A DNA stretch of 62,586 nucleotides from Mycobacterium sp. E3251 (GTDB lineage Bacteria > Actinomycetota > Actinomycetes > Mycobacteriales > Mycobacteriaceae): positions 1-62,586 of the forward strand of contig NZ_LZJF01000022.1 in the NCBI RefSeq assembly GCF_001666835.1, written 5' to 3'. The notes below the pieces were generated by a model, which was not told the DNA's origin, did no database searches, and saw only the letters and a program-made list of their open reading frames with translations. A program made the translations under genes and the position numbers. Shown here piece after piece: positions 18,570 through 29,116 of the stretch. Positions within the stretch are counted from its first letter, which is position 1; every line of letters starts with the position of its first letter.

Positions 18570-21190
18570 CTGCTGACCTGCTGACCGAGTCCGCGGCCCC
18601 GAACGCGACGCTGGTCGCCGCCGCGCCCGTCGACGAGGTGCTGCGCCGGCTGGACAGCTCGGCGACCGGGTTGTCCGGCACGGAGGCCGCCGCCCGGCTG
18701 GCGCGTTACGGCCCGAACGCGGTGCGGACCCACCGCGTCAATGTCCTTGCGGTACTGGGCCGTCAACTGCGCAACGCCGTGCTCATCCTGCTGGCCGGCA
18801 CCGCGGTGGTCTCGTACTTCCTGGGCGACAGCATGCAGGCCGTCATCATCGGCATCATCCTGGCGGCCAGCATCGGCCTGGGCTTCATCAACGAATACCG
18901 CGCCGAGCGGGCCGCGGCCGACCTGCATGCCAGCGTGCACCACAACGCCGTGGTGCGCCGCGACGGGAAGTTCGTCGCGATCGCCGTCACCGCGCTCGTC
19001 CCGGGCGACGTGATCCGGCTGTCGCTGGGGGAGGCCGTGCCGGCCGATGTCCGGCTGATCGACGTCAACGGTCTGGAATGCAACGAAAGCATCCTGACCG
19101 GGGAATCGACCGGATCGGAGAAGTCACCGGAACCGGTGCCTGCCGGAACCGACGTGGCTGACGCGACCGACCTGGCCTTCATGGGCACAATCGTCAGTGC
19201 GGGCGAGGGCACCGGTGTCGTGTACGCCACCGGGAAAAACGCCGAATTCGGGCGAATCGCAGCGGGTTTGGACGAACGCCAGCCCGAAACCGCTTTCCAG
19301 GTCGGGTTGCGCCGTTTTTCCTACCTGCTGCTCCAGGTCGCCGTCGCGCTGATGGTGATCATCCTGATCAGCAACCTACTGCTGGCCAAGCCCATCATCG
19401 ACTCCGTGCTGTTCTCGCTCGCGATCGCGGTCGGGATCACGCCGCAGCTGCTGCCCGCCGTCGTCAGCACCGGCCTGGCGACCGGATCACGGCAGCTGGC
19501 CAAAGCGAAGGTGCTCGTGAAGCGGCTGGTGTGCATCGAAGACCTCGGCGACATCGACATCCTGATCACCGACAAGACCGGGACCCTGACCGAGGGCCGG
19601 ATCCGTCTGGTGGACTCGGTCGATCCCGCCGGTGCGCACAGCGACGCGGTCCGCCGGCTGGGACTGCTGGCCACCGATGTGGACCCGGAAACCGGTGGCG
19701 CCAGCGCCAATTCGCTCGACGCCGCGCTTTGGGAGTCGCCGCAGGCGCACCAATTGGTGCCCGGGGCCGCGCGACGGGTTGCGATGCTGCCGTTCGACCA
19801 TGAACGCCGGGCGACGTCGGCGCTGGTCGACGACGACGGAGGCCGGGTGCTGGTGGTCAAGGGGGCGCCTGAGCAGGTGCTGGCCCAGTGCCGCGCGGTC
19901 CCGTCGGCGGCCGAAGAAACCCTCGCGGGCTTGTTCGGCGCCGGGCGTCGGGTGGTGGCCGTGGCCACCAAACCGGCGCCGTCGCTGACAACGCTCACCC
20001 GGGCGGACGAGTGCGACCTGTCGCTCGTGGGCTTCCTGGTCTTCGCCGACGAGCCCAAATCCGCTGCGCGGCAATCACTGTCCGAACTGGCCGAGCTGGG
20101 CATCGAGCTGAAGATCGCCACTGGGGACAACCCCCGGGTCGCCGAAAAGGTCTGCGCCGAACTGGGTTTGGCGTCGAAGGGCACCGTCACCGGCGCACAG
20201 CTCGACGGTTTGGATGACCGCGCGTTCACCCGCACCGCGCGGAAGAACACGATCTTCGCGCGCATCTCCCCCGAGCAGAAGGAGCGGCTAATCACCGCGC
20301 TGCGGCGCGAGGGCCGATCGGTCGGCTTCCTGGGCGACGGCGTCAACGACGCGCTCGCCCTGCACGCCGCCGACGTGGGGATCTCCGTCGACAGCGCCAC
20401 CGACGTGGCCAAGGACGCGGCCGACGTGGTGCTGCTGGAGAAGGACCTCAGCGTCCTGGCCACCGGGGTGGCCGAGGGGCGCCGCATCTTCGCCAACACC
20501 ATCAAGTACGTGCTGATGGGCACGTCGAGCAATTTCGGGAACATGTTCAGCGCCGCGGCCGCGTCGGCGCTGTTGCCGTTCCTGCCGATGCTGCCCAGCC
20601 AGATCCTGCTCAACAACCTGCTTTACGACACCTCGCAGCTGGCGATCCCGACCGACCGGGTCGACGCGGCGCAGCTGCACGCGCCGTCGCATTGGAACGT
20701 CGCGTTCATCCGCCGCTTCATGCTGATCTTCGGCCCGATCAGTTCGCTGTTCGACTTCCTGACGTTCGGATTGATGCTGGGCGTGCTGCACGCCGGTGCT
20801 ATCGAGTTCCGGACCGGCTGGTTCGTGGAATCGCTTGCGACGCAGACGCTGATCATCTTCGTCATTCGCACGCGCATGGTGCCGTTCTTTCGCAGCCGGC
20901 CCAGCGCGCTGCTCGCCGTCACCAGCCTCACCGTGGTGGCGGTCGGCGCCGGGCTGACGATTTCGCCGTTGGCGCGCACCCTGGGCTTCACGCCGCTGCC
21001 GTGGCAGTTCTTCGCCGCGCTGGGCACCTTCGTGGTCTGTTACCTGGTGCTGGTGGAGCTGGGCAAGCTGCTGTTCTACAGCGAGCCGATGCACGCCGTC
21101 GCGCAGCCGCACCGCACGCGCGGAAGTGCGTATCGCATCCGCCGACGGGCCGCGCGCTACCACTACATCGAGCGGCGGACGCGAAAGTGA
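18566..21190 (+). CDS. MgtA/MgtB-like (P3B) magnesium-transporting P-type ATPase
   Basis: An 874-residue P-type ATPase. The AVGITPQLLP motif in the fourth helix is diagnostic of the Mg-importing MgtA class rather than P2 pumps (PEGLP). Catalytic motifs are intact: ILTGEST, TDKTGTLTEG (Asp336), VKGAPEQVL, ATGDNPRVA and GDGVNDALAL, where Leu replaces the usual Pro. The tail after residue 845 is strongly basic. The start at ATG 18566 overlaps the corA stop. With the CorA channel it forms a dedicated magnesium module; import at the plasma membrane is the family role. It ends 3 bp from the convergent small secreted gene. Confidence 0.9.
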   Translation: MTADLLTESAAPNATLVAAAPVDEVLRRLDSSATGLSGTEAAARLARYGPNAVRTHRVNVLAVLGRQLRNAVLILLAGTAVVSYFLGDSMQAVIIGIILAASIGLGFINEYRAERAAADLHASVHHNAVVRRDGKFVAIAVTALVPGDVIRLSLGEAVPADVRLIDVNGLECNESILTGESTGSEKSPEPVPAGTDVADATDLAFMGTIVSAGEGTGVVYATGKNAEFGRIAAGLDERQPETAFQVGLRRFSYLLLQVAVALMVIILISNLLLAKPIIDSVLFSLAIAVGITPQLLPAVVSTGLATGSRQLAKAKVLVKRLVCIEDLGDIDILITDKTGTLTEGRIRLVDSVDPAGAHSDAVRRLGLLATDVDPETGGASANSLDAALWESPQAHQLVPGAARRVAMLPFDHERRATSALVDDDGGRVLVVKGAPEQVLAQCRAVPSAAEETLAGLFGAGRRVVAVATKPAPSLTTLTRADECDLSLVGFLVFADEPKSAARQSLSELAELGIELKIATGDNPRVAEKVCAELGLASKGTVTGAQLDGLDDRAFTRTARKNTIFARISPEQKERLITALRREGRSVGFLGDGVNDALALHAADVGISVDSATDVAKDAADVVLLEKDLSVLATGVAEGRRIFANTIKYVLMGTSSNFGNMFSAAAASALLPFLPMLPSQILLNNLLYDTSQLAIPTDRVDAAQLHAPSHWNVAFIRRFMLIFGPISSLFDFLTFGLMLGVLHAGAIEFRTGWFVESLATQTLIIFVIRTRMVPFFRSRPSALLAVTSLTVVAVGAGLTISPLARTLGFTPLPWQFFAALGTFVVCYLVLVELGKLLFYSEPMHAVAQPHRTRGSAYRIRRRAARYHYIERRTRK

Positions 21191-21193
21191 GTG

Positions 21194-21406
21194 TCAGTGC
21201 TCGACGGCGATGGCCGGCAGATCCGAAAGGCCTTGCTGGATTCCCCGATCGACCTTGTCCGTCAGGGTCGTGCTGCCCGCCGGAGCCGTCTCCTGGCAAC
21301 TGCAGCTCAGCGTGCTGAAGGGGCTTGGGTCGGCGTTTGCCGATGCTGCCGTCCAACCTGCAGCGCCGAAGGTGAGTGCAACGCCGACCAAAAGTTTAGG
21401 AATCAT
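21194..21406 (-). CDS. Small secreted mycobacterial protein, 70 residues
   Basis: The ORF extends further upstream, but ATG 21406 gives a proper signal peptide (MIPKLLVGVALTFGAAG, cleavage near SANA-DPSP). The mature peptide of about 47 residues has two cysteines in CSCQET and an acidic, helical C-terminus. The DPSPF start after the cleavage site is common in small mycobacterial exported proteins. No function is known. It is convergent with the MgtA-like gene and 81 bp after the DUF732 gene on the same strand. Confidence 0.65.
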   Translation of the reverse strand: MIPKLLVGVALTFGAAGWTAASANADPSPFSTLSCSCQETAPAGSTTLTDKVDRGIQQGLSDLPAIAVEH

Positions 21407-21487
21407 TTGGCCTTCGAATTCTCGAGATAGGTTCAGGCTCAATTTTACCGGCGCGCTTGTCACGAGCCTGTCAACTGCCTGTAAATT

Positions 21488-21832
21488 TCAGGCCTGATAC
21501 TTCGGGCAGTACGCCCGGATGCTCACGCCCACGAAGTAGCCGGCGTGATAGCCATCGAGGTGGCTGTTGGTCATGACGTCGTTGGCCACCTGTTGCGGCG
21601 ATTCACCGGACTCGAGTTCCTGGCACACCAAATGACCGGACCGGATGGCGGTTTCGGGCGACTCGTAGTTGATGCCCTTGGACGTCAGCGCCGCGAGGAA
21701 AGCGTCATCGGCCGCGCTCGCCTGCGCGGCCGGGGCCGCTCCCAGCGCGCCCAGCAGCCCGGCGGCCGGGACAACCCCGGCAGCCAACAGCAACAGCAGC
21801 AGGCTGGGGTTGCGAATCTGGGTCCTCGTCAT
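21488..21832 (-). CDS. DUF732 family secreted protein
   Basis: A 114-residue exported protein. ATG 21832 is preferred: GGGAG lies 8-12 bp upstream and it gives a clean signal peptide with a poly-Leu core and an AQASA cleavage region near residue 39. The mature part is a DUF732 domain: DDAFLAALTSKGI, then VCQELESG, then VGVSIRAYCPKY, with two conserved cysteines likely joined. DUF732 proteins are abundant, small and mycobacterium-specific, and lack an assigned role. Shares a 164-bp divergent promoter region with lpqC; that region has a small inverted repeat ATGAT-N6-ATCAT at 21931-21946. Confidence 0.82.
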   Translation of the reverse strand: MTRTQIRNPSLLLLLLAAGVVPAAGLLGALGAAPAAQASAADDAFLAALTSKGINYESPETAIRSGHLVCQELESGESPQQVANDVMTNSHLDGYHAGYFVGVSIRAYCPKYQA

Positions 21833-21996
21833 TTCTGATACTCCCGTGACATCGAAGTGCCGTTGCTCGTTGACCGCGGGGGCTGCCCGAATATTATTCG
21901 CACGTTGCGGCGGCGCACGGTGCAGGATCAATGATATTGCGATCATCGCCACACCCGGGTTTGCTCCGGCATCGGCTCCGTCGGTGTATTGACGAT

Positions 21997-22914
21997 ATGC
22001 CGTACGTGCGTTGGTTGTCAGTGGCCGTTGTAGCGGTGTGCTTGGTGGGTTGTGGTGTGCGGCATGTCTCGGCGGCCACCGCTCGGGATGCTTCCGGCAC
22101 GTTCCGTTCCGGCGGCATGGATCGAACCTACCTGCTACATGTGCCGCCGGGTAGCCCGGTCGGTCTGGTGCTGAGCCTGCACGGCGGCGGCGGTACCGGG
22201 AACGGTCAGCGGGGGCTGACCGGCTTCGATGCGGTCGCCGACGCCCACAACCTGCTCGTGGTCTATCCAGACGGTTACGACAAGAGCTGGGCCGACGGGC
22301 GGGGGGCGTCGCCGGCGGATCGCCGGCACATCGATGACGTCGGCTTCCTGGTGGGCCTGGTGAACAAGGTGCAGAACGACTACGGCATCGCCCCCGGGCA
22401 CGTTTTCGTCACGGGGATGTCGAACGGGGGCTTCATGTCCAACCGGCTGGCGTGCGACCGTGCCGACGTGTTCGCCGCGGTCGCGCCCGTGGCGGGCACC
22501 CTGGGCGTCGGGGTGGCGTGCAATCCGTCGCGGCCGGTGTCGGTCTGGGAGGCCCACGGCACCGCCGACCCGCTGGTGCCGTTCAACGGTGGGGCCGTGC
22601 GCGGCCGAGGCGGGCTGAGCCACTCCGTCTCCGCGACCACGATGGTGAACAAGTGGCGTTCGGCCGATGGATGCCAGGGCGACCCCTCGGTGCAGGCGCT
22701 GCCCAACGTCGGGGACGGCACCGTCGTGCATCGCTTTGACTCCGCGGCGTGTGCGGCGTCCACCGAGGTGATCTTCTACCAGATCGACAGCGGCGGGCAC
22801 ACGTGGCCGGGCGGCAGGCAATACCTGCCGAAGGCGATCATCGGGCCCACCACCCGCGCGCTCGACGGGTCGGAGGCCATCGCGGAATTCTTCCTGGCGC
22901 ACGCCCGGGACTAG
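21997..22914 (+). CDS. lpqC: LpqC-like lipoprotein esterase (PHB-depolymerase family)
   Basis: A 305-residue predicted lipoprotein: signal peptide with lipobox LVGC (Cys19), then an alpha/beta-hydrolase of the poly(3-hydroxybutyrate)-depolymerase/feruloyl-esterase type. The oxyanion motif is LHGGGGTG, the nucleophile elbow is GMSNGG, the late histidine is in GGHTWPGG. ATG 21997 is chosen over an upstream start because it begins the signal peptide. It stands divergent to DUF732 and convergent with nei, as Rv3298c (lpqC) does beside nei and lhr in M. tuberculosis. Natural substrate is unknown; surface ester hydrolysis is inferred. Confidence 0.85.
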   Translation: MPYVRWLSVAVVAVCLVGCGVRHVSAATARDASGTFRSGGMDRTYLLHVPPGSPVGLVLSLHGGGGTGNGQRGLTGFDAVADAHNLLVVYPDGYDKSWADGRGASPADRRHIDDVGFLVGLVNKVQNDYGIAPGHVFVTGMSNGGFMSNRLACDRADVFAAVAPVAGTLGVGVACNPSRPVSVWEAHGTADPLVPFNGGAVRGRGGLSHSVSATTMVNKWRSADGCQGDPSVQALPNVGDGTVVHRFDSAACAASTEVIFYQIDSGGHTWPGGRQYLPKAIIGPTTRALDGSEAIAEFFLAHARD

Positions 22915-22926
22915 TGGCGCTGCGGG

Positions 22927-23682
22927 TCAGCGCTGGCAGGACGGGCACCAGTACGTGACCCGTTCCCCGGCGTCGTCGTAGTTGATGGGGGTGCCGCAGC
23001 GACGGCAACCCTGCCCGGCGCGCCCGTAGACCCACAGCTGCCGCCCGGCCCGGGTATCGCCGGTGGTGCAGCGGTTCCAGCGGGACCGGTTCAGCCACAA
23101 CATGTCCCGGGCACGGGCGACCAGCCGGCGCGGGTCGGCGACCGCGCTCACCGGGGCGGTGGGCAGGTGTCCGCTGACGAAACACAGCTCGTTGGCATAG
23201 ACGTTGCCGATTCCGGCCAGCACGCGCTGGTCCAGCAGCGCCTCGGCGAGCGGGCGGTCCGGGTGCGCGGCCAGGTTGGCGGCGGCCAGCCCGGCGTCCC
23301 AGTCTTCGCCCAGCAGGTCGGGCCCCAGGTGGGCGACGGCGTCCCCGTCGCGGTCGCGCTCCAGGATCTCCAGGACGCCGAGGTCCACGCCGACGGCGCG
23401 GACGGCGCCGGCCTCCAGAACGATCCGCGCCCGGTGGTCGACCCGCACCGGCCGGTCGCCGACCCGCCAGCTGCCGTCCATCTTCAGGTGCGAGTGGATG
23501 CTCGCGCGGCCCACCCGGATGAACAGGTGCTTGCCCCGGCTGAGCACCTCGTCGACCGTCTGCCCGGTGAGGTCGACGGTCGCGTACCGGGGGACGCGGA
23601 CGTCGCAGCGCGTGAGGGTGCGCCCGGCCAGGTGCTCGCGCAGCACTGCCGCGGTGTGCCAGACGGTATCTCCTTCGGGCAT
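22927..23682 (-). CDS. nei: Endonuclease VIII-like DNA glycosylase (Nei1)
   Basis: A 251-residue Fpg/Nei-family enzyme that excises oxidised pyrimidines and nicks the abasic site. ATG 23682 is set by the mandatory N-terminus MPEGDTVW: after Met removal, Pro2 is the nucleophile and Glu3 the acid. A helix-two-turn-helix region contains IGNVYANE. The C-terminal zinc finger is CRRC then CPSC with 16 residues between, ending in QR. It lies 13 bp behind lhr on the same strand and corresponds to Rv3297. Coupling with the Lhr helicase suggests a shared repair transcript. Confidence 0.92.
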   Translation of the reverse strand: MPEGDTVWHTAAVLREHLAGRTLTRCDVRVPRYATVDLTGQTVDEVLSRGKHLFIRVGRASIHSHLKMDGSWRVGDRPVRVDHRARIVLEAGAVRAVGVDLGVLEILERDRDGDAVAHLGPDLLGEDWDAGLAAANLAAHPDRPLAEALLDQRVLAGIGNVYANELCFVSGHLPTAPVSAVADPRRLVARARDMLWLNRSRWNRCTTGDTRAGRQLWVYGRAGQGCRRCGTPINYDDAGERVTYWCPSCQR

Positions 23683-23695
23683 GGCTGGCGCGGCC

Positions 23696-26600
23696 TTAAC
23701 GGAGCCGCAGTCCGCGTGGTGTGCGGGCGAAGCCCGCTTCCTGCAAGCCGTCCGCCACCGGGTTTGGCCCGTTTTGGGGCTGCAACGCCGGTGCGCCGTC
23801 GATGCGCTCGACCAGAATCGACGCGACGCGCCGGGAGGCGACCAACTCGGCCAGCGCCGCGGCCGCCGCATGGTGGGCCGCCGGGTCGTCGGTGAAGGTG
23901 AGCAGTGACCGCCCGCCGCGCTCGAGGAACCAGGCCAGGTGGCCGTCCACCAGCACGACGAGCGCGCCGGCCTTGCGGCCGGGCCGTGCGCCCTCCCCGC
24001 CGGGGTTCGGCCACGGCAGCGCGGCGCCGTAGGGATTGGCCGGGTCGGCGGCGGCGAGCACGACGGCCCGGTATTCCGGACGCTCGGGGTCGATCCCGTC
24101 GCTGTAGCTGCGCAGCCGGTCGACGGTCGAGGCGACCGCGAACTGGGCGCCGCCCAGCGACTCGACGAAGTAGCCGCGCTGGCACCGGCCGGCCTCCTCG
24201 AAGGTGCTCAGCACCTTGTAGAGCGTGGCGAATCCGCCGGTGACGCCCTCGGCCGCCACGGCGCCTCTGGTCAGCACGCCGTGACGGCCCAGCAGCAACT
24301 CCGCCTGGTAGTGGGCGCGCACCGTGGAATCGGGCTCGGGTGGCGGCAGGGCCGACCACCGGCCCGCCACCGTGGGGTCGGCGGGGCGGGATTGCGCATG
24401 CGCCACGCTGTATCGGCTCAGGCGCGGCGGGCGATGTGACCGGTGCGCCGGGGCCGCGCGCTTGCGGTTGCCGACGCCGCCGAGCATCGCGCGCACCGGC
24501 GCGAAGGTGTCGCCGGTGACCCAGCCCGCCCAGATCAGCTCCCACAGCGCGGCTTTGAGTTCGGTGTCGGGGGTGCCGCTCTGGGCCAGCTGACGGAAGA
24601 AGTACGCGCCGCCGCCGGCCAGCGTGTCCAGGATCGCGCGGTGGGCTTCGGTGAAGTCGATTTCAGCCGGCCCGGCCAGCGTCAAGGGCGCGGAATCGCT
24701 TACGTGCAGCGCGACCCAGCCGTCGCCGGCCGAAATCGAGCCGGCGCCCGACCAGGTCACCTCCCCGGTGGCGAGCAGCTCGTCGAGCATGGCGGGGGAG
24801 TAGTCCCGGATCCGTGGGCCAAGCACCAGCGGTTCGATCGCCGAGGCCGGCATCCGGACACCGGCCAGCTGGTCGACCACCGACATCAGCCCGTCCAGTC
24901 CCGAGTGGCCTGGGGAACCGGGCGAGGCCACCCGGTGCCAGGCGGGCAGGAACCGTCCGTACGCGGCGGTGCTCACCGGCTCGACCTGCGCGCGCAGCGC
25001 GGCCAGCGAACGCCGCCGCAACACGCGCAGCACCTCGGCGTCGCACCACTGTTCGCCTCCGGCCGCCGCGGAGGTTTCCGAGACTTCCGGTGCGGCGACG
25101 AAGTCGCCGCGCACCAGGCGGCCGTCGGCGGCCAGCCGGCCCAGCACGTCGGCCGTCACGCGCAGTCCCAGCCCGAACCGGGCGGCGGCCGCGGCGGTGG
25201 TGAACGGGGTGTGGGTGCGGGCGTACCGGCCCAGCAGCTCGCCCAGCGGGTCGGCCACCGCCTCGGTGAACGCGGCCGGCACGCCCAGCGGAACCGGCGC
25301 ACCGACCCCGTCGCGCAGCCGGCCGATGTCCTCGATGGCCACCCACCAGCTGCGGCCGGCGAACGACACGGGCAGCGCCCGCCGGGCCGCGAGCAGGCCC
25401 TCGAGCCAGCCGCCCACCTCGGCGCCGCCGGCCCGGGCGGCGACCTCGTCCTCGGTCATCGGGCCCAGCAGCCGCAGCAGGTCCGCGACGCCTTCGGCGT
25501 CGCGCGCGGCCCGGTCCGCCGACAGGTGCTGCAACTGGCGGCCGGTCGCGGCGATGACGTCCGGGTCGAGCAGCTCGCGCAGCTCGACCCGGCCGAGCAG
25601 CTCGGCGAGCAGCGTGCTGTCCAGCGACAGCGCCGCGGCCCGGCGTTCGGCCAGCGGGGTGTCGCCCTCGTACATGAAGGCGCCGACGTAGCCGAACAGC
25701 AGGGAGGCCGCGAAGGGCGACGGCCGCGCCGTCTCGGTTTCGAGCACCCGCACCTTGCGCTGCGCGATGCCGGCCATCAGCGACGTCAGGGCGGGCACGT
25801 CGTACACGTCCTGCAGGCATTCGCGGATGGTCTCCAGCACCACCGGGAAGTCGGGGTATTTGCGAGCCACGTCAAGCAGCTGGGCGGCCCGCTGGCGCTG
25901 GTGCCACAGCGGCGACCGCTTGCCCGGGTGCCTGCGGGGCAGCAGCAGGGCACGGGCCGCGCACTCGCGGAACCGCGACGCGAACAGCGCCGAACCGCCC
26001 ACCTCGTCGGTGACGATCGGATCGATCTCGTCGGCGTCGAAGACGAACAACTCAGCGCCGGGCGGGGTTTCGCCGGCATCGGACAGCATGTCCGGCAGTC
26101 GCACCACGATGCCGTCGTCGGAGGCGGTCGGCTTCTCGTCGAGGCCGTAGCGTTCGCGCAGCCGCCGGCCCACCGCCAGCGCCAGCGGCCCGTTCACCCG
26201 CAACCCGTACGGCGAGTGCAGGATCACCCGCCAGTCGCCCAGTTCGTCGCGGAACCGCTCGACCAGCAGGGTGGTGTCGGTTGGGACCACGCCGGCGGCG
26301 TCCCGCTGCTCGTCCAGCAGCGCCCACAGGTTGTCCGTGGCGTAGGCGTCGAACCCCAGGGCCGCGCACCGGGCGTTGAAGGCGTCGCGGTCCAGGCCGG
26401 CCAGCTCGCCGGTGAACGCGCCCAGCGCGGCACCCAGCTCGGCGGGCCGGCCCGCGTCGTCGCCGCGCCAGAACGGCAGCCGGGCCGGCTGGCCGGGCGC
26501 CGGTATCACCAGGACGCGGTCGTGGGTGATCTCGGTGATCCGCCAGCTGGTGGCGCCCAGCGAGATCACGTCCCCGGGCCGGGACTCGTACACCATCTCC

Positions 26601-28252
26601 TCGTCCAGTTCGCCCACGCGCGACGGCTTTTCCGACTCGCTGGCGAGGTAGACGGTGAACATGCCGCGGTCCGGGATGGCGCCGCCGGAGGTGACGGCCA
26701 ACCGCTGCGCGCCCGGCCGCGCCGTCAGCGTGCCGGTGTCGCGGTCGTAGACCAGGCGGGGACGCAACTCGGCGAACTCGGTCGAGGGGTACTTGCCCGA
26801 CAGCAGGTCGAGGGTGGCCTCGTACACGCTGCGCGGCAGCGTCGCGAAGGGCGCGCTGCGGCGCACCGTGTCGAACCACCGGTCGGCGTCCAGCGGCTCC
26901 AGGGCGGCGGCCGCCACCGTCTGCTGCGCCAGGATGTCCAGCGGGTTGGCGGGGACCCGCATCGTCTCGATCTCGCCCGCGAGCATCCGCTGCACGGTCA
27001 CGGCGCAGCCGATCAGATCGGTGCGGTGCTTGGGGAACAGCACGCCCTGGGACACCTCGCCGACCTGGTGGCCGGCCCGCCCGATGCGTTGCAGGCCGCT
27101 GGCCACCGACGGCGGCGCCTCCACCTGGATCACCAGGTCGACCGCGCCCATGTCGATGCCCAGCTCCAGGCTCGACGTCGCCACCACCGCCTTGAGCAGT
27201 CCCCGCTTGAGGTCCTCCTCGACCAGGGCGCGCTGTTCCTTGCTGACCGAGCCGTGGTGAGCGCGGGCCAGGATCGGGTCGGCGCCGTAGGTCTGGCCGC
27301 TGCCCATGATGTGCGCGGGCGCCCCGCCCGCCACCTTCGGGTTGGTCTCACCTGAGAGCCCCACACCGCAGCGTTCGGCGTGGATCTCGTTGAGCCGCGC
27401 GGTGAGCCGCTCGGCCAGCCGGCGCGAATTGGCGAACACGATGGTCGAGTTGTGCGCCTCGATGAGGTCGACCAGCCGCGCCTCGACGTCGGGCCAGATG
27501 CTGTTGTTGGCCAGGTTGGCCATGTCGGGCACCGGAACCTGCACCGCCAGCTCGACGGTCTTGGCCGTGCGGGGCGCGATGATGGTCGTCGGTTGCCGTC
27601 CGGACAGGAACCGGGCGAGCTCTTCGGGTGGGCGCACCGTCGCCGACAACCCGATGCGCTGCGCCGGCGGCCCGTCCCGTAAATCGTCGAGCCGCTCCAG
27701 CGACAGCGCCAGGTGCGCGCCGCGCTTGCCGGCGGCGATCGCGTGGATCTCGTCGACGATCACCGTCTGCACGCCGGCCAGCGTTTCGCGGGCGGACGAG
27801 GTGAGCATCAAGAACAGCGACTCCGGCGTGGTGATCAGCACGTCGGGGGGACGGGCGATGAGCTGCCGGCGTTCGGCGGGAGGGGTGTCGCCCGAGCGGA
27901 CGCCGACGCTGATGCCGGGCGGGGGGCGTCCGTGGCGCTCGGCTATGCGGGTGAGGCCCGCCAGCGGGGTGCGCAGGTTGCGCTCGACGTCGACAGCCAG
28001 CGCCTTGAGCGGGGACACGTAGAGCACGCGGGTGCCGGCCGGCCTCGCGGCCGGGCCGGCGAGGGAGTCCAAGGCCCACAGGAACGCCGCGAGCGTCTTG
28101 CCGGACCCGGTCGGCGCGATCACCAGCGTGTTGTCGCCGTCGGCGATCGCGTCCCAGGCTTCGGCCTGCGCGGTGGTTGGACCGGCGAAGGTGCTGGTGA
28201 ACCATTCGCGCGTGGTCGCGCTGAACCGGCCTAAGGGGTCACGGGTGGTCAC
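23696..28252 (-). CDS. lhr: Lhr-type superfamily 2 DNA helicase
   Basis: A giant SF2 helicase of 1518 residues from GTG 28252; M. tuberculosis Lhr is of similar length. The start is chosen because homology begins at [11 protein letters not shown]; the ORF runs 63 codons further upstream without family resemblance. Walker A is APTGSGKT (residues 46-53), the Walker B box is VDEIHA, and motif III is LSAT. RecA-like domains are followed by the winged-helix and Lhr-core regions and a long Lhr C-terminal domain. Mycobacterial Lhr is an ATP-dependent 3'-to-5' translocase/helicase induced by DNA damage. It follows a TetR gene by 38 bp and precedes nei, giving TetR-lhr-nei, the Rv3295-Rv3297 order. 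Confidence 0.92.
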   Translation of the reverse strand: MTTRDPLGRFSATTREWFTSTFAGPTTAQAEAWDAIADGDNTLVIAPTGSGKTLAAFLWALDSLAGPAARPAGTRVLYVSPLKALAVDVERNLRTPLAGLTRIAERHGRPPPGISVGVRSGDTPPAERRQLIARPPDVLITTPESLFLMLTSSARETLAGVQTVIVDEIHAIAAGKRGAHLALSLERLDDLRDGPPAQRIGLSATVRPPEELARFLSGRQPTTIIAPRTAKTVELAVQVPVPDMANLANNSIWPDVEARLVDLIEAHNSTIVFANSRRLAERLTARLNEIHAERCGVGLSGETNPKVAGGAPAHIMGSGQTYGADPILARAHHGSVSKEQRALVEEDLKRGLLKAVVATSSLELGIDMGAVDLVIQVEAPPSVASGLQRIGRAGHQVGEVSQGVLFPKHRTDLIGCAVTVQRMLAGEIETMRVPANPLDILAQQTVAAAALEPLDADRWFDTVRRSAPFATLPRSVYEATLDLLSGKYPSTEFAELRPRLVYDRDTGTLTARPGAQRLAVTSGGAIPDRGMFTVYLASESEKPSRVGELDEEMVYESRPGDVISLGATSWRITEITHDRVLVIPAPGQPARLPFWRGDDAGRPAELGAALGAFTGELAGLDRDAFNARCAALGFDAYATDNLWALLDEQRDAAGVVPTDTTLLVERFRDELGDWRVILHSPYGLRVNGPLALAVGRRLRERYGLDEKPTASDDGIVVRLPDMLSDAGETPPGAELFVFDADEIDPIVTDEVGGSALFASRFRECAARALLLPRRHPGKRSPLWHQRQRAAQLLDVARKYPDFPVVLETIRECLQDVYDVPALTSLMAGIAQRKVRVLETETARPSPFAASLLFGYVGAFMYEGDTPLAERRAAALSLDSTLLAELLGRVELRELLDPDVIAATGRQLQHLSADRAARDAEGVADLLRLLGPMTEDEVAARAGGAEVGGWLEGLLAARRALPVSFAGRSWWVAIEDIGRLRDGVGAPVPLGVPAAFTEAVADPLGELLGRYARTHTPFTTAAAAARFGLGLRVTADVLGRLAADGRLVRGDFVAAPEVSETSAAAGGEQWCDAEVLRVLRRRSLAALRAQVEPVSTAAYGRFLPAWHRVASPGSPGHSGLDGLMSVVDQLAGVRMPASAIEPLVLGPRIRDYSPAMLDELLATGEVTWSGAGSISAGDGWVALHVSDSAPLTLAGPAEIDFTEAHRAILDTLAGGGAYFFRQLAQSGTPDTELKAALWELIWAGWVTGDTFAPVRAMLGGVGNRKRAAPAHRSHRPPRLSRYSVAHAQSRPADPTVAGRWSALPPPEPDSTVRAHYQAELLLGRHGVLTRGAVAAEGVTGGFATLYKVLSTFEEAGRCQRGYFVESLGGAQFAVASTVDRLRSYSDGIDPERPEYRAVVLAAADPANPYGAALPWPNPGGEGARPGRKAGALVVLVDGHLAWFLERGGRSLLTFTDDPAAHHAAAAALAELVASRRVASILVERIDGAPALQPQNGPNPVADGLQEAGFARTPRGLRLR

Positions 28253-28290
28253 TTCACCATGGTGCCAAGGCGCACCGACAAGAGCGCGGG

Positions 28291-28980
28291 CTAGCGCGGC
28301 TGGATTCGGGCCGTCGCCATCGCGTGGGACAGCTCCTCGGGTATCTCGGGCACGCGCGCGATGGCGTCGAACAGTGAGTGCGCGCAGGCGTCGGCGAGGC
28401 GTTCGGCGTTGATCGTGGGATCGATGATGCGCTGGCGGCACAGCTCGAACGTGAACGCCAACCAGCCGTGACAGATCACCCGAAGGTCGCGCTCGACGTC
28501 CCCTTCCAGCTTCGCCCCGGAGATGTTGGCCACCAGGTCGTGGATGCGACTCATGATGTGTTCGAGCTGGCGGTTCTTGGCTTCGTCGTCGACGCCCAGC
28601 AGAACCGGGTCGGACCGGCCGAGCCCGACGTAGGCGGCCCAGGCGGCCTCCGGATTCTGCTCGTGGTAGGCCATGTACGCCATGACCCCCATCCGCACTT
28701 CTTCGTACATGGTGAGGCCGGTGGCGTCGTCCATGTTGGTGGTCTCGTACAGCCGGTCGGCCTCGTCCTTGACCACCGCGGCGAAGAAGGCGCGCTTGTC
28801 GGGGAAGTAGTGATACATCAGCGCCCGGGACACTCCGGCGCGCTCGGCGATCTCGTCGATCCGCACTTCGTCGTAGGGTCGCTTTCCGAAGACTTCGGCC
28901 CCCAAAGCGAGCAGCTCAGCGCGTCGATCCTCGGGGGATAACCGCCTTCGGCCTGTCGGCATGTGAGAGATAGTACTCAT
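28291..28980 (-). CDS. TetR-family transcriptional regulator (Rv3295-like)
   Basis: A 229-residue TetR protein. The N-terminal helix-turn-helix covers residues 20-65 (RIDEIAERAGVSRALMYHYF); the rest is a helical ligand domain with several Trp and Tyr. ATG 28980 is chosen since CAGGA lies 5 bp upstream; MPTGRRR, six codons in, is an alternative. It heads the lhr-nei operon. An inverted repeat AGACAC-N10-GTGTCT begins 8 bp upstream of the start codon, so autorepression with control of lhr-nei is likely. Ligand unknown. Confidence 0.87.
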   Translation of the reverse strand: MSTISHMPTGRRRLSPEDRRAELLALGAEVFGKRPYDEVRIDEIAERAGVSRALMYHYFPDKRAFFAAVVKDEADRLYETTNMDDATGLTMYEEVRMGVMAYMAYHEQNPEAAWAAYVGLGRSDPVLLGVDDEAKNRQLEHIMSRIHDLVANISGAKLEGDVERDLRVICHGWLAFTFELCRQRIIDPTINAERLADACAHSLFDAIARVPEIPEELSHAMATARIQPR

Positions 28981-28988
28981 CGGTCCTG

Positions 28989-29010
28989 AGACACCAACCA
29001 TATTGTGTCT
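28989..29010. promoter_or_regulatory. Candidate TetR operator: AGACAC-N10-GTGTCT
   Basis: A perfect six-base inverted repeat, arms at 28989-28994 and 29005-29010, in an AT-richer patch just upstream of the TetR start codon. Size and placement fit an autoregulatory TetR operator controlling the TetR-lhr-nei transcript. Not proven; other short repeats could occur by chance. Confidence 0.45.
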
Positions 29011-29116
29011 ATCCGGGCTCCACGCCCCGTGCCAGCGGTAATACATCCGAATAATTGACGCTGCGGGCTATTCGCGCACCGGCGGAAATTTTGCGGCCGC
29101 GACCCGGGATCCGGCC

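Noticed and set aside
24443..27355. 970-codon plus-strand frame opposite lhr
   Set aside because: Antisense shadow: composition is Gln/Gly/Arg-rich, with no domains, while the minus strand encodes a complete Lhr helicase.
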